Source of the DNA: CAWBCI01 sp963787195
GTDB taxonomy: Bacteria; Bacteroidota; Bacteroidia; Bacteroidales; JAGOPY01
Direction of reading: 5' to 3'
Length of the DNA: 43,888 nt
NCBI GenBank assembly: GCA_963787195.1
Contig: CAWBCI010000069.1
Coordinates: 1-43,888, forward strand
The position numbers and the translations under genes are program-made. The first letter of the stretch is position 1, and every line of letters begins with the position of its first letter. A model generated the notes under the pieces. The model saw only the letters and a program-made list of their open reading frames with translations. It was not told where the DNA came from and made no database searches. This document shows positions 1 through 7,143 of this stretch, piece by piece.

Positions 1-22
1 GCCGGCATTCCGATCATTTCTT

Positions 23-30
23 TATCTTTG
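23..30 (+). promoter_or_regulatory. Bacteroidota -7 promoter element for ftsE-like gene
   Basis: TATCTTTG matches the TAnnTTTG -7 consensus of Bacteroidota housekeeping promoters and lies 27 bases before the ATG of the ABC ATPase gene. No clear TTTG -33 box can be placed because the window begins just upstream. Confidence 0.5.
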
Positions 31-57
31 TTCCTTAACCTCTTAATCCGGTAAAAA

Positions 58-744
58 ATGCCTGCTGAAAGTATCATAGAATTTATTAATGTTCCTGTCT
101 TTCAAAAAGATATCCTGATACTTGCGGATGTGAATTTTGATGTATGTAAGGGCGAATTCGTTTATCTCATAGGCAAAACCGGCAGTGGAAAGAGTTCCCT
201 CCTTAAGACAATATACGCTGATCTTCCCGTAAAACAAGGCAATGCAGCCGTGGCAGGGTATGATTTATTGAAAATTAAAAACCGGGATATTCCTTATTTG
301 AGGAGAAAACTGGGGATTATTTTCCAGGATTTTCAGCTTCTGTCAGACCGTAGTGTGAAGGATAACCTTCAATTTGTTCTAAAGGCTACTGGCTGGAAAA
401 ATAAAAAGGATATAGAGAACAGGATAGAAGAAGTGCTGGCAAAAGTCGGTTTGACAACGAAAGGCTTTAAGATGCCGCACCAGTTGTCGGGAGGAGAACA
501 ACAAAGGGTTTCTATAGCGAGGGCTTTGCTGAATGATCCTGAAATTATACTGGCCGATGAACCCACAGGAAACCTTGATCCTGAAACTTCACGCGGAATT
601 CTGAAACTCCTGTTTGAGATAAGCGATTCAGGCAGGGCTGTCCTGATGGCGACCCACAATTATACCTTCCTGCATGAATTTCCTTCCAAAACTATAAAAT
701 GTGAAGATGGGCGGGTCCTAGGTCTTAAAAACCTGGCTTATTAA
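58..744 (+). CDS. ftsE: FtsE-type cell-division ABC ATPase
   Basis: ATP-binding subunit of the FtsEX type, which in known systems powers peptidoglycan hydrolase activation at the septum from the inner face of the membrane. The 228-residue length is typical. Visible motifs are Walker A GKTGSGKS (39-46), Q-loop FQDFQLL (89-95, characteristic of FtsE), signature LSGGEQQR (143-150), Walker B ILADEP (164-169) and the switch His at 200. The ATG is preceded by a TAnnTTTG box. The 3' end overlaps the convergent glycosyltransferase gene by 27 bases, so no ftsX follows; the partner must be encoded elsewhere or before the window. A LolD/MacB-type ATPase is the alternative, but the FQDFQLL loop and the lack of an adjacent permease favour FtsE. 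Confidence 0.85.
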   Translation: MPAESIIEFINVPVFQKDILILADVNFDVCKGEFVYLIGKTGSGKSSLLKTIYADLPVKQGNAAVAGYDLLKIKNRDIPYLRRKLGIIFQDFQLLSDRSVKDNLQFVLKATGWKNKKDIENRIEEVLAKVGLTTKGFKMPHQLSGGEQQRVSIARALLNDPEIILADEPTGNLDPETSRGILKLLFEISDSGRAVLMATHNYTFLHEFPSKTIKCEDGRVLGLKNLAY

Positions 745-1851
745 TATCTCCCCGTTGGTCCGATTGTCGTATTTGCTCATCAGTATACTCTCTCTCAATT
801 CCAGGTCCTCCTTACCAAATTCCCTTTTGAATAATTGTTGCAAATTGTCTTTCAATTCCCCGGCTGAATTAGCCACCACGCATAAAGGTTCAAGGGCCGT
901 GCCTTCAATCATTGCATTATTCACCAGGCAAAAGCGGCCGTTGTAAAGGGTATTCAGCAATTTTAATTTAAGTCCGGTGGCCTGGAAGGTCACTAGTATA
1001 TTTACATGGGCTTCCCTGATAAGATTTAGCATCTGGTCATCATCAGGATTGGCAATTAATTGTATGTTTTTTTTGTTGATCAGAAGTTTACGGAGTCTCT
1101 CCCGGGGATTCATCCCGGCTATAATAAGGGATATTTCCCCGTCATTGAAAACTTCTGATGCCAGAAATTTAGCAGCATGTTCGTTCTCCGGGACTTCAAT
1201 ATTACCATGATAAAGAGCGTAAAAACCTTTACCGTAATGTGCGACCACTTCGCTGTTAGCGTGAAAACTGGGCAGGTGGAGGACAGTGTTCCCAGGGAAA
1301 TGCCTCTTGAGGTAATCGGTATCTTTTTGCGAAACTGTCAGCATCAGGTTGGCATTTTTCAGGACTTTCTGGTAAAGCCTTAGTTTCATGCTGGCAACCA
1401 GATAGTAAAGCTTATTTTTCAGGTCGTGGTCAACCTTGAAAAGATTATAATAATACTTATGCTCTATATTGCTTTCCCGGTAAACTTTCATACGGTCTTT
1501 CAGGCGGGGATCATCAATATAAAAGCAACTGTGGAGGCCTTCAAATATAATAGGGTAAGAATCTTTCAGAAGATTGCTGATCATTTCTTCCGAACGACGG
1601 CTGCTTACAATATAAGGCTTGGGAGTAAGGGCATAGATGAGCCCGGTCTTACGGGGATAATATAAAACTTCCTCACAATAGTCATTTAGTTCTTCCGCCC
1701 GTTCACGGCCCGGATATTCAATACAATGCAGATGGATTTTGATCCCAAGTTCGTGCAGGGTTTTGATCTTGTAAAAAACATCTATCACCCCACCATAATT
1801 TGGCGGATAAGGAATGTCGAAGGAAACTATATGGAGATGTTTTTCAGGCAT
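718..1851 (-). CDS. GT-B glycosyltransferase (GT4-like)
   Basis: Predicted cytosolic glycosyltransferase of about 377 residues. The N-terminus reads as a GT-B Rossmann half with the Gly-rich loop PPNYGGV, and the C-terminal half contains a TGLKLKLLN segment like the donor-site TGxKxK-lE region of GT4 enzymes, with Asn where Glu is usual. The sugar and acceptor cannot be told from sequence. An earlier in-frame ATG at 1914 exists, but the ATG at 1851 puts the first beta strand (HIVSFDIPYP) right at the N-terminus and gives an 8-base overlap with the upstream glycosyltransferase, typical of translational coupling. The two probably act on one surface or secreted glycan. Confidence 0.8.
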   Translation of the reverse strand: MPEKHLHIVSFDIPYPPNYGGVIDVFYKIKTLHELGIKIHLHCIEYPGRERAEELNDYCEEVLYYPRKTGLIYALTPKPYIVSSRRSEEMISNLLKDSYPIIFEGLHSCFYIDDPRLKDRMKVYRESNIEHKYYYNLFKVDHDLKNKLYYLVASMKLRLYQKVLKNANLMLTVSQKDTDYLKRHFPGNTVLHLPSFHANSEVVAHYGKGFYALYHGNIEVPENEHAAKFLASEVFNDGEISLIIAGMNPRERLRKLLINKKNIQLIANPDDDQMLNLIREAHVNILVTFQATGLKLKLLNTLYNGRFCLVNNAMIEGTALEPLCVVANSAGELKDNLQQLFKREFGKEDLELRESILMSKYDNRTNGEILISQVFKT

Positions 1852-3025
1852 ATTTGCGGTAGATATCTTCCAGGACTGTTCTTTCCTTTTCCCAGCATAG
1901 CTCTGCAGCAGCAAATTTAAGGTTTTCTTTCCATTCCCCGATGCGCACAGTATCGTTCAGTACTGATTTTACTTTGGAAGCGATGCCCTCCGGATCATGC
2001 GATTCAATGATATCGCCTATATTATATTTTTGAATAATATTCCGGATTTCAGGAAGATCGGAAGCAATTACGGGTACCCTGGCCTGTATATAATCAAACA
2101 GCTTGTTCGGGAGACTGTAACGGTAATTGATATTAGTGTCCTTGTCGATAGTCAGGCCCAAATCGGCATGAACCGTATAATTATAGAGTTTATCGAAGGC
2201 TTGCCTTGGGATGAAAATTACCTTCCGGGAGAGAGCCAAATCCTTTACCATCTCCTTAAGCTTGCCGATTACGTCCCCTCCACCGATTATGAGCAGTATC
2301 GTATCTTCCAGATATTGCATAGCCTGCACGGCTTCTTCCGCACCTCTCTGGATATTTATTCCGGCCCCCTGAAGCAGAATTATTTTTTTTCCGGAAGGAA
2401 GGCCAAGTTGCTCACGACTCATTCCCATACTATATTCCCTCCTGAAAGGGATATTCCGGACCACCTTTACCGGAATATGGTATTTTTCATGAAACATACG
2501 CGCCAGTGAATCATTCACGGTGATCATTTCCTTCAGACGGGGGACTATGCTCTTTTCTATTCTTTTCCAGACAGACTGAACAAATTTCCGGTTCACCAGC
2601 TCAGGAGTTTCGGTATAATATTCATGGCTGTCATAAACTATTGGTTTACGCTTTAATACGGAATTTATATAGTTGGGAAGAAGAGTGTCGAGATCATTTG
2701 ATACAAGCAGATCAAACTTATTTACAAGTAAATAAAGGAACAGGCGGATATTATACTCTGCGTAAAAAAGCGGCCCCTTCTCAAATATCAGTCGCATACG
2801 GTGCATCTCATAGCTACGTTTCTGAAGCCGCAGACTATCGGTTTTTTGGCGACCAACAAGCATCACTTCGAATCCCAGGTCGACCAGGGTATTGCAGGAG
2901 CGGTCAACTCTTTGGTCTGTCGAAAGGTCATTGATAACTGATACTATAGCTTTTTTCAAAGGCTCAGATGCATTGAGATATTCCATTAACGAAGCGGAGG
3001 CTAATTTAGCATAAATCCCCGACAT
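1844..3025 (-). CDS. GT4 family glycosyltransferase
   Basis: Glycosyltransferase of up to 393 residues. The N-terminal GT-B half carries IVSVINDLSTDQRVDR, a strand-loop typical of Bacteroidota surface-glycan transferases; then YDSHEYYTETPEL, which resembles the acceptor-side loop of the same group, and a C-terminal half with the Gly-rich LLQGAGINIQRG and a DYIQARVPVIASDLPEI segment typical of the nucleotide-sugar site. The start may be the ATG at 3025 or the one at 2986; the family usually begins a few residues before KKAIVSV, so the shorter form is plausible. It is the first gene of a two-gene unit with the overlapping downstream glycosyltransferase and diverges from murB across 32 bases. 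Confidence 0.8.
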   Translation of the reverse strand: MSGIYAKLASASLMEYLNASEPLKKAIVSVINDLSTDQRVDRSCNTLVDLGFEVMLVGRQKTDSLRLQKRSYEMHRMRLIFEKGPLFYAEYNIRLFLYLLVNKFDLLVSNDLDTLLPNYINSVLKRKPIVYDSHEYYTETPELVNRKFVQSVWKRIEKSIVPRLKEMITVNDSLARMFHEKYHIPVKVVRNIPFRREYSMGMSREQLGLPSGKKIILLQGAGINIQRGAEEAVQAMQYLEDTILLIIGGGDVIGKLKEMVKDLALSRKVIFIPRQAFDKLYNYTVHADLGLTIDKDTNINYRYSLPNKLFDYIQARVPVIASDLPEIRNIIQKYNIGDIIESHDPEGIASKVKSVLNDTVRIGEWKENLKFAAAELCWEKERTVLEDIYRKYA

Positions 3026-3030
3026 TTAAC

Positions 3031-3038
3031 TATCTTTG
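3031..3038 (+). promoter_or_regulatory. -7 promoter element for murB
   Basis: TATCTTTG fits TAnnTTTG and sits 19 bases before the murB ATG, in the short 32-base gap shared with the divergent glycosyltransferase gene. A weak TTTA at 3005-3008 is the only -33 candidate and lies inside the neighbouring coding sequence. Confidence 0.5.
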
Positions 3039-3057
3039 GCTAAAAGCAAGCCTGTCT

Positions 3058-4074
3058 ATGGAGATACTAAATGACTACTCTCTCAAATCCTTTAACTCCT
3101 TTGGTATAAATGCCAGGGCGAAGACATTCATCCGGATAAATTCAGTCGAAGAGCTCCGGCTGTTTTTCCGGGAACATGCGGAAAGCAAGGATGACTTGCT
3201 TATTTTAGGTGGAGGCAGCAATATCCTTTTTACATCTGATTTTGATGGAATAATTTTAAAAATGGATATTAAAGGTATTCATATTGTTGAAGAAGATGAA
3301 GAATATGTATATCTGAAGGCTATGGCAGGGGAGGAATGGGACAGCTTTGTAGAATATTGTGTGAAGAAGGGCTGGGGTGGACTGGAAAATCTGTCGATGA
3401 TTCCCGGTCAGGTTGGAAGCAGCCCCATCCAGAATATAGGCGCTTATGGAGCTGAATTGAAAGATAGTTTTTATGAACTGAAAGCACTGGACCCGGATAC
3501 TTTGGACTCACTCATTTTCTCAGCTTCAGAATGTAATTTCGGATACAGGAATAGTGTTTTTAAAAATGACTTGAAAGGAAAATACATCATTACATCGGTT
3601 AGCTTCAAACTGCGAAAAAAACCTTCATTCAACCTTAACTATAAAGCCCTTCAGGATGAACTTAAGGTTATAGATGATCATGATATCACTTTAGATATTA
3701 TCCGGAAGGCTGTGATGAGTATACGTTCCCGGAAGTTACCCGATCCGGCAGTAATCGGGAATGCCGGGAGCTTTTTCAAAAATCCGGTCATAAGCTCTGC
3801 CATGTTCCATTCCCTGAAAGCGGAATATCCCGGTTTAGTGAGCTTTCAAAATGATGATGATACTTATAAAGTAGCTGCGGGCTGGCTGATTGAAGCTTGT
3901 GGCTGGAAGGGTTTCCGCCGCGGAGATGCCGGTGTGCATAAAGACCAGGCACTTGTCATCGTAAATTATGGAAATGCCAGTGGAAAGGAAATCCTGGGTC
4001 TCTCTTATGATATTCAAGCTTCCGTTCTGTCTAAATTCAATATACCCCTGGAAAGGGAAGTGAATGTTATATGA
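3058..4074 (+). CDS. murB: UDP-N-acetylenolpyruvoylglucosamine reductase MurB
   Basis: Cytosolic FAD enzyme that reduces UDP-GlcNAc-enolpyruvate to UDP-MurNAc with NADPH, the second committed step of peptidoglycan synthesis. At 338 residues it has the length of the E. coli-type (type I) enzyme. FAD-binding segments are LILGGGSNILF (48-58) and MIPGQVGSSPIQNIGAYGAE (114-133); the NIGAYGAE stretch is characteristic. By analogy to E. coli the catalytic residues are Arg164 (GYRNS), Ser238 (GNAGSFFKNP) and Glu332 near the C-terminus, all present. It is transcribed alone; the next gene starts 54 bases on with its own -7 box. Confidence 0.96.
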   Translation: MEILNDYSLKSFNSFGINARAKTFIRINSVEELRLFFREHAESKDDLLILGGGSNILFTSDFDGIILKMDIKGIHIVEEDEEYVYLKAMAGEEWDSFVEYCVKKGWGGLENLSMIPGQVGSSPIQNIGAYGAELKDSFYELKALDPDTLDSLIFSASECNFGYRNSVFKNDLKGKYIITSVSFKLRKKPSFNLNYKALQDELKVIDDHDITLDIIRKAVMSIRSRKLPDPAVIGNAGSFFKNPVISSAMFHSLKAEYPGLVSFQNDDDTYKVAAGWLIEACGWKGFRRGDAGVHKDQALVIVNYGNASGKEILGLSYDIQASVLSKFNIPLEREVNVI

Positions 4075-4101
4075 AGCTTTGATTTAATCCGATATTTATC
4101 A

Positions 4102-4109
4102 TATATTTG
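4102..4109 (+). promoter_or_regulatory. -7 promoter element for the DUF2752-TM2 pair
   Basis: TATATTTG fits TAnnTTTG and lies 19 bases before the ATG of the DUF2752 gene, the same spacing as at murB. The surroundings are very AT-rich and I see no convincing TTTG at -33. Confidence 0.45.
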
Positions 4110-4128
4110 GATTATATTAATATTCAAG

Positions 4129-4455
4129 ATGACTGAATACATCAAATCCATTGGAAGAATTGAATGGCCCTTATTTATCTGGAAATCCCGGGAGGCATTT
4201 ATATGGATTAGCGCCCTCTTGTTGTTGGCCTTCACCGATCCGAATTGTCATCATTATACCATTTGCCCATTTTCTAACCTGGGTTTTCATTATTGTCCCG
4301 GTTGCGGTTTGGGCCGCTCTATTGCCTACTTTTTCAGGGCTGATTTAGTCAGTTCATTCCAGGCCCATCCGCTTGGAATTCCGGCTGTCGGCCTCTTTAT
4401 TTATCGTATTGTACAAGTCTTCAAGCTTAATTTTAAAAACATACAAACAACCTAA
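4129..4455 (+). CDS. DUF2752 membrane protein
   Basis: Small protein (108 residues) of the DUF2752 family, whose function is unknown. It has one hydrophobic segment near residues 24-35, the diagnostic CPGCGLGRS motif at 56-64 with an additional Cys46, an HPLG motif at 80-83, and a second hydrophobic helix at about 83-97. The Cys-rich motif suggests a metal or redox site, but that is inference. It is followed after 10 bases by a TM2-domain gene; I recall this pairing as recurrent in Bacteroidota, which suggests a shared membrane role. Confidence 0.85.
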   Translation: MTEYIKSIGRIEWPLFIWKSREAFIWISALLLLAFTDPNCHHYTICPFSNLGFHYCPGCGLGRSIAYFFRADLVSSFQAHPLGIPAVGLFIYRIVQVFKLNFKNIQTT

Positions 4456-4465
4456 AACCCCAATT

Positions 4466-4816
4466 ATGGCTAATGTTTATCAATTTTTACCCGAGCTGCA
4501 GGGCAGGGAGCTCATGCTTATCGATGGGCTTACCAAGGAATATTCCGAGCAGCAGATGATGAATTTTGCAAATGTATACCGTGCCAGGCGCCGCGATCCG
4601 CAGCTTATCCTGCTTACGACTCTGCTTGGCTTCGTAATTATTGCCGGAGTGCAGCGTTTTCTCGTCGGTCAGATCGGCATGGGTATCCTGTATCTTTTCA
4701 CAGGTGGACTTTGCCTGATCGGAACTATCGTAGACCTTGTAAATTACCAGGACCTGGCTTTCGAATATAACCAGAAGGTAGCGCACGAAACTGCTATGCT
4801 GATGAGGAATTCCTGA
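4466..4816 (+). CDS. TM2 domain protein
   Basis: Protein of 116 residues with a polar N-terminal 45 residues (QGRELMLIDGLTKEYSEQQM region) followed by two transmembrane helices (about 49-65 and 71-89) forming a TM2 domain: GVQRFLVGQIGMGILYL, then GGLCLIGTIVDL. The short loop between the helices and the Asp at the end of the second are typical. The start at 4466 was chosen because it follows the DUF2752 stop by 10 bases; a longer frame would overlap the DUF2752 gene. TM2 proteins are inner-membrane proteins of unknown function. It converges on pyrD with a 20-base gap. Confidence 0.85.
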   Translation: MANVYQFLPELQGRELMLIDGLTKEYSEQQMMNFANVYRARRRDPQLILLTTLLGFVIIAGVQRFLVGQIGMGILYLFTGGLCLIGTIVDLVNYQDLAFEYNQKVAHETAMLMRNS

Positions 4817-4836
4817 GAAATCAGGATGCCGGATTA

Positions 4837-5751
4837 TTAATCAATTTTCAGGGCTCCAACCAGTTCACTCAGCGATTTAACTCCATGACGGTCCATATAT
4901 ACTTCTATACCGTCAAGTATTTTAATGGAGGCTGAAGGATCAAGGAAATTTGCCGTACCAACCTGTATGGCGGAGGAACCGGCCAGGATGAACTCTATGG
5001 CGTCGGTGGCATTCATGATGCCTCCCATTCCTATGATGGGGACCTTTACGGCTTTAAATACATCCCATACCATTCTTAGGGCTACAGGTTTGATGGCCGG
5101 TCCGGAAAGTCCACCGGTTATTGCGCCAAGTATGGGCCTGCGGGTTTCCGAATTGATGGCCAGTCCCAGAAAAGTATTCACCAGGGATACAGAATCAGCC
5201 CCTTTATCTACCACGGCTCGCGCCATGTCGCCAATGTCGGTAACATTGGGCGATAATTTAACGATGAGGGTTCCGTCATAAGCCTTTCTAACAGCTTCTG
5301 TAACTTCCTGGGCTGAGTTACGGTTGATCCCGAATGACATGCCACCCTTTTTAACATTCGGACAGGAGATATTCAGTTCGATCGCGTGTATACCCTGAAC
5401 TTCATTCAGCTTTTCTGTTACGGTCACGTAATCTTCTATGGTCGATCCGTTTACATTCGGGATAATATAGCAGTCATAATCCCGGATACGGGGATAGATA
5501 TTGTGGATGAAATGATCGATGCCTTTATTCTGCAGGCCAACCGAATTAAGCATTCCGGAAGCCGTTTCAGCAAGACGCGGATAAGCATTTCCTTCGCGGA
5601 CTTCCAGGGTGAGACCTTTCACGAAAATTCCTGCCAGGCGGTTCACATCCATGAATTCAGTGAATTCTTCTCCATAACCATAAGTTCCTGAAGCAGTTGT
5701 CACAGGGTTTTTGAATTCCAGTCTGTGGATCTTTATACTGAGGTCTGCCAT
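4837..5751 (-). CDS. pyrD: Dihydroorotate dehydrogenase B, catalytic subunit
   Basis: FMN subunit of class 1B dihydroorotate dehydrogenase, oxidising dihydroorotate to orotate in pyrimidine synthesis. The 304-residue length is typical. The active-site base is Cys130 in NISCPNVKKGG, as in class 1 enzymes (class 2 has Ser). Substrate-contacting NSVGLQN (69-75) and the FMN phosphate loop IIGMGGI (about 239-245) are present. Its ATG lies inside the 3' end of pyrK (19-base overlap), so the two subunits of the heterotetramer are co-translated. Electrons pass from FMN to the FAD and 2Fe-2S centre of PyrK and on to NAD+. Confidence 0.96.
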   Translation of the reverse strand: MADLSIKIHRLEFKNPVTTASGTYGYGEEFTEFMDVNRLAGIFVKGLTLEVREGNAYPRLAETASGMLNSVGLQNKGIDHFIHNIYPRIRDYDCYIIPNVNGSTIEDYVTVTEKLNEVQGIHAIELNISCPNVKKGGMSFGINRNSAQEVTEAVRKAYDGTLIVKLSPNVTDIGDMARAVVDKGADSVSLVNTFLGLAINSETRRPILGAITGGLSGPAIKPVALRMVWDVFKAVKVPIIGMGGIMNATDAIEFILAGSSAIQVGTANFLDPSASIKILDGIEVYMDRHGVKSLSELVGALKID

Positions 5752-6512
5752 TTCAGATTATTTACATTAAATACAGGGCCTTCGGTACATACACATTTAT
5801 TTCCATTGACGGTTTCCACCACGCAGCAAAGACAGGCGCCAAAGCCGCAAGCCATCGTGTTTTCGAGGGATGCCTCACAGGGGATGCCCTTTTTTGAAGC
5901 CATCTTCCCAACAGCCTTCATCATTCCTTCCGGTCCGCAGCATGCAATAGAGTCATAAGGAAATTCTGCCTGGCTGAAGATTGAATGCTGGGTTACAAGG
6001 CCTTTTTCACCAATTGAACCATCCTCAGTCATGATCAATACCTTGCCATATTTCATAAAATCATCAGTCAGCACGATATCATCAGCTGACCTGCCACCGA
6101 AGAGGAAAGTAATTCTATTATGTTGTTCCTTTAATTTCCGGGCAAGCAAAATGAAAGGGGCTATTCCCGAGCCTCCGCCAACTATAAGCACATGCTTTTT
6201 TTCCGGCACTGAAAAACTGTTCCCCAGGGGATAGATCAGATTCATCTTGTCACCCGGCCGGGCCTCACTCATGAGCCTCGTACCTTCACCGATGATTTTG
6301 ACGAAGAAGCTGAGTGTCCTGGATTCGTAATCTACATCGTAAACTGAAAAAGGACGGCGCAGGAAAACCTTTGGTGAGTTGGATATTTGAACTTCAGCAA
6401 AATTTCCCGCTTCAATGGGGGGTAAATCTTCAGGTGACTGGAGCTCAAGAATATAGGTTTTGTAATTCAACCATCTATACCGGAGGACTGTAAAGTCTGC
6501 AATTTTTTTCAT
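5733..6512 (-). CDS. pyrK: Dihydroorotate dehydrogenase B, electron transfer subunit
   Basis: PyrK passes electrons from PyrD to NAD+ through FAD and a 2Fe-2S cluster. In the 259-residue protein the flavin-binding RRPFSVY is at 52-58, the NAD-binding GGGSGIAPF at 112-120, and the cluster ligands lie in a C-terminal Cys cluster: ACGFGACLCC (221-230) plus a Cys near 240-242. The ATG at 6512 begins MKKIADFTV, the expected family N-terminus. An in-frame TTG at 6542 lies inside a terminator hairpin and is not credible. The gene overlaps pyrD by 19 bases. The terminator 12 bases before its start separates it from the DUF5606 gene, so pyrKD needs its own promoter or read-through. Confidence 0.94.
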   Translation of the reverse strand: MKKIADFTVLRYRWLNYKTYILELQSPEDLPPIEAGNFAEVQISNSPKVFLRRPFSVYDVDYESRTLSFFVKIIGEGTRLMSEARPGDKMNLIYPLGNSFSVPEKKHVLIVGGGSGIAPFILLARKLKEQHNRITFLFGGRSADDIVLTDDFMKYGKVLIMTEDGSIGEKGLVTQHSIFSQAEFPYDSIACCGPEGMMKAVGKMASKKGIPCEASLENTMACGFGACLCCVVETVNGNKCVCTEGPVFNVNNLKWQTSV

Positions 6513-6524
6513 TCGCTTTCCTGC

Positions 6525-6552
6525 AAAAAAAATCCCGGTCAAACTCGGGATC
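6525..6552 (-). terminator. Rho-independent terminator after the DUF5606 gene
   Basis: On the minus strand a 6-bp stem ATCCCG/CGGGAT with an 8-base loop is followed by seven T residues. It begins 9 bases after the DUF5606 stop codon and ends 12 bases before the pyrK ATG. A leader attenuator for pyrKD is possible but no other leader structure is visible. Confidence 0.7.
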
Positions 6553-6560
6553 TTTAAAGT

Positions 6561-7049
6561 TTATTCTTCTTTTTTGTCTTCCTGCTTGTCTTCCTGCTTG
6601 TCTTCTGTTTCCGGACTATCCCCTGTATCCTCCTGAGGCTTTTCCTCTTCCTTTTCTTCTTCTTCGAAATTCATCATATCTTTTTCTAAAAGAAGATTAT
6701 ACCATGCAAAAACTTTTTTGATGTCAGATGTATAGACTCTTTCCTGGTCATGATCCGGCACTATTTCAGTGAAAAACTCAAGCAATTTATGGCTGTCCGA
6801 TTTGGCATCCATCGCCGCTTTCCCTTCGAGTTTTTCAAACATGGTCTTAAAAACATCTTTTAAAGGAATATCATCTTCTCCGGTTGAAAAAATACTGATT
6901 TCTTCCAGGGTGCTTACTCTCTCGTGGGCAAAAACCGGAAAACGCTTTCCATCCAGAAGTGATTCGACTACGAAACCATTTTTAGTTTGGGTTATCAGCT
7001 TGTACAAACCGGGCTTACCGGAAATCGACAAAATTTTAGTTAAATCCAT
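6561..7049 (-). CDS. DUF5606 family protein
   Basis: Protein of 162 residues matching the Bacteroidota-specific DUF5606 family: it starts MDLTKILSISGKPGLYKLI and has an N-terminal small globular domain (about 1-55) followed by a helical part with FAWYNLLLEKDMMNF around 115-129. The last 35 residues are a low-complexity acidic tail rich in Glu, Asp and Lys with a repeated DKQE unit, probably disordered. No enzymatic motif or membrane segment is seen; function is unknown. It is a single gene with a TATTTTTG box before its ATG and a terminator after its stop. Confidence 0.85.
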   Translation of the reverse strand: MDLTKILSISGKPGLYKLITQTKNGFVVESLLDGKRFPVFAHERVSTLEEISIFSTGEDDIPLKDVFKTMFEKLEGKAAMDAKSDSHKLLEFFTEIVPDHDQERVYTSDIKKVFAWYNLLLEKDMMNFEEEEKEEEKPQEDTGDSPETEDKQEDKQEDKKEE

Positions 7050-7066
7050 ACCCTATTATTTTTTTG

Positions 7067-7074
7067 CAAAAATA
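7067..7074 (-). promoter_or_regulatory. -7 promoter element for the DUF5606 gene
   Basis: On the minus strand TATTTTTG fits TAnnTTTG and lies 17 bases before the ATG at 7049. No strong -33 TTTG is visible at the usual spacing. Confidence 0.5.
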
Positions 7075-7143
7075 GCTAAATTATTGGTGAAAGCTGCATC
7101 ATTATAATCAAAAAGATGAAATGAAAATCAGTCTTAAGCCTTA

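Noticed and set aside
4811..4826. TCCTGA-GAAA-TCAGGA hairpin at the TM2 gene stop
   Set aside because: Only six pairs, overlapping the stop codon, with no T-run; too weak to call a terminator between the convergent TM2 and pyrD genes.
6513..6542. TTG start extending PyrK by ten residues
   Set aside because: It lies within a terminator stem and T-run and adds residues not expected in the family.
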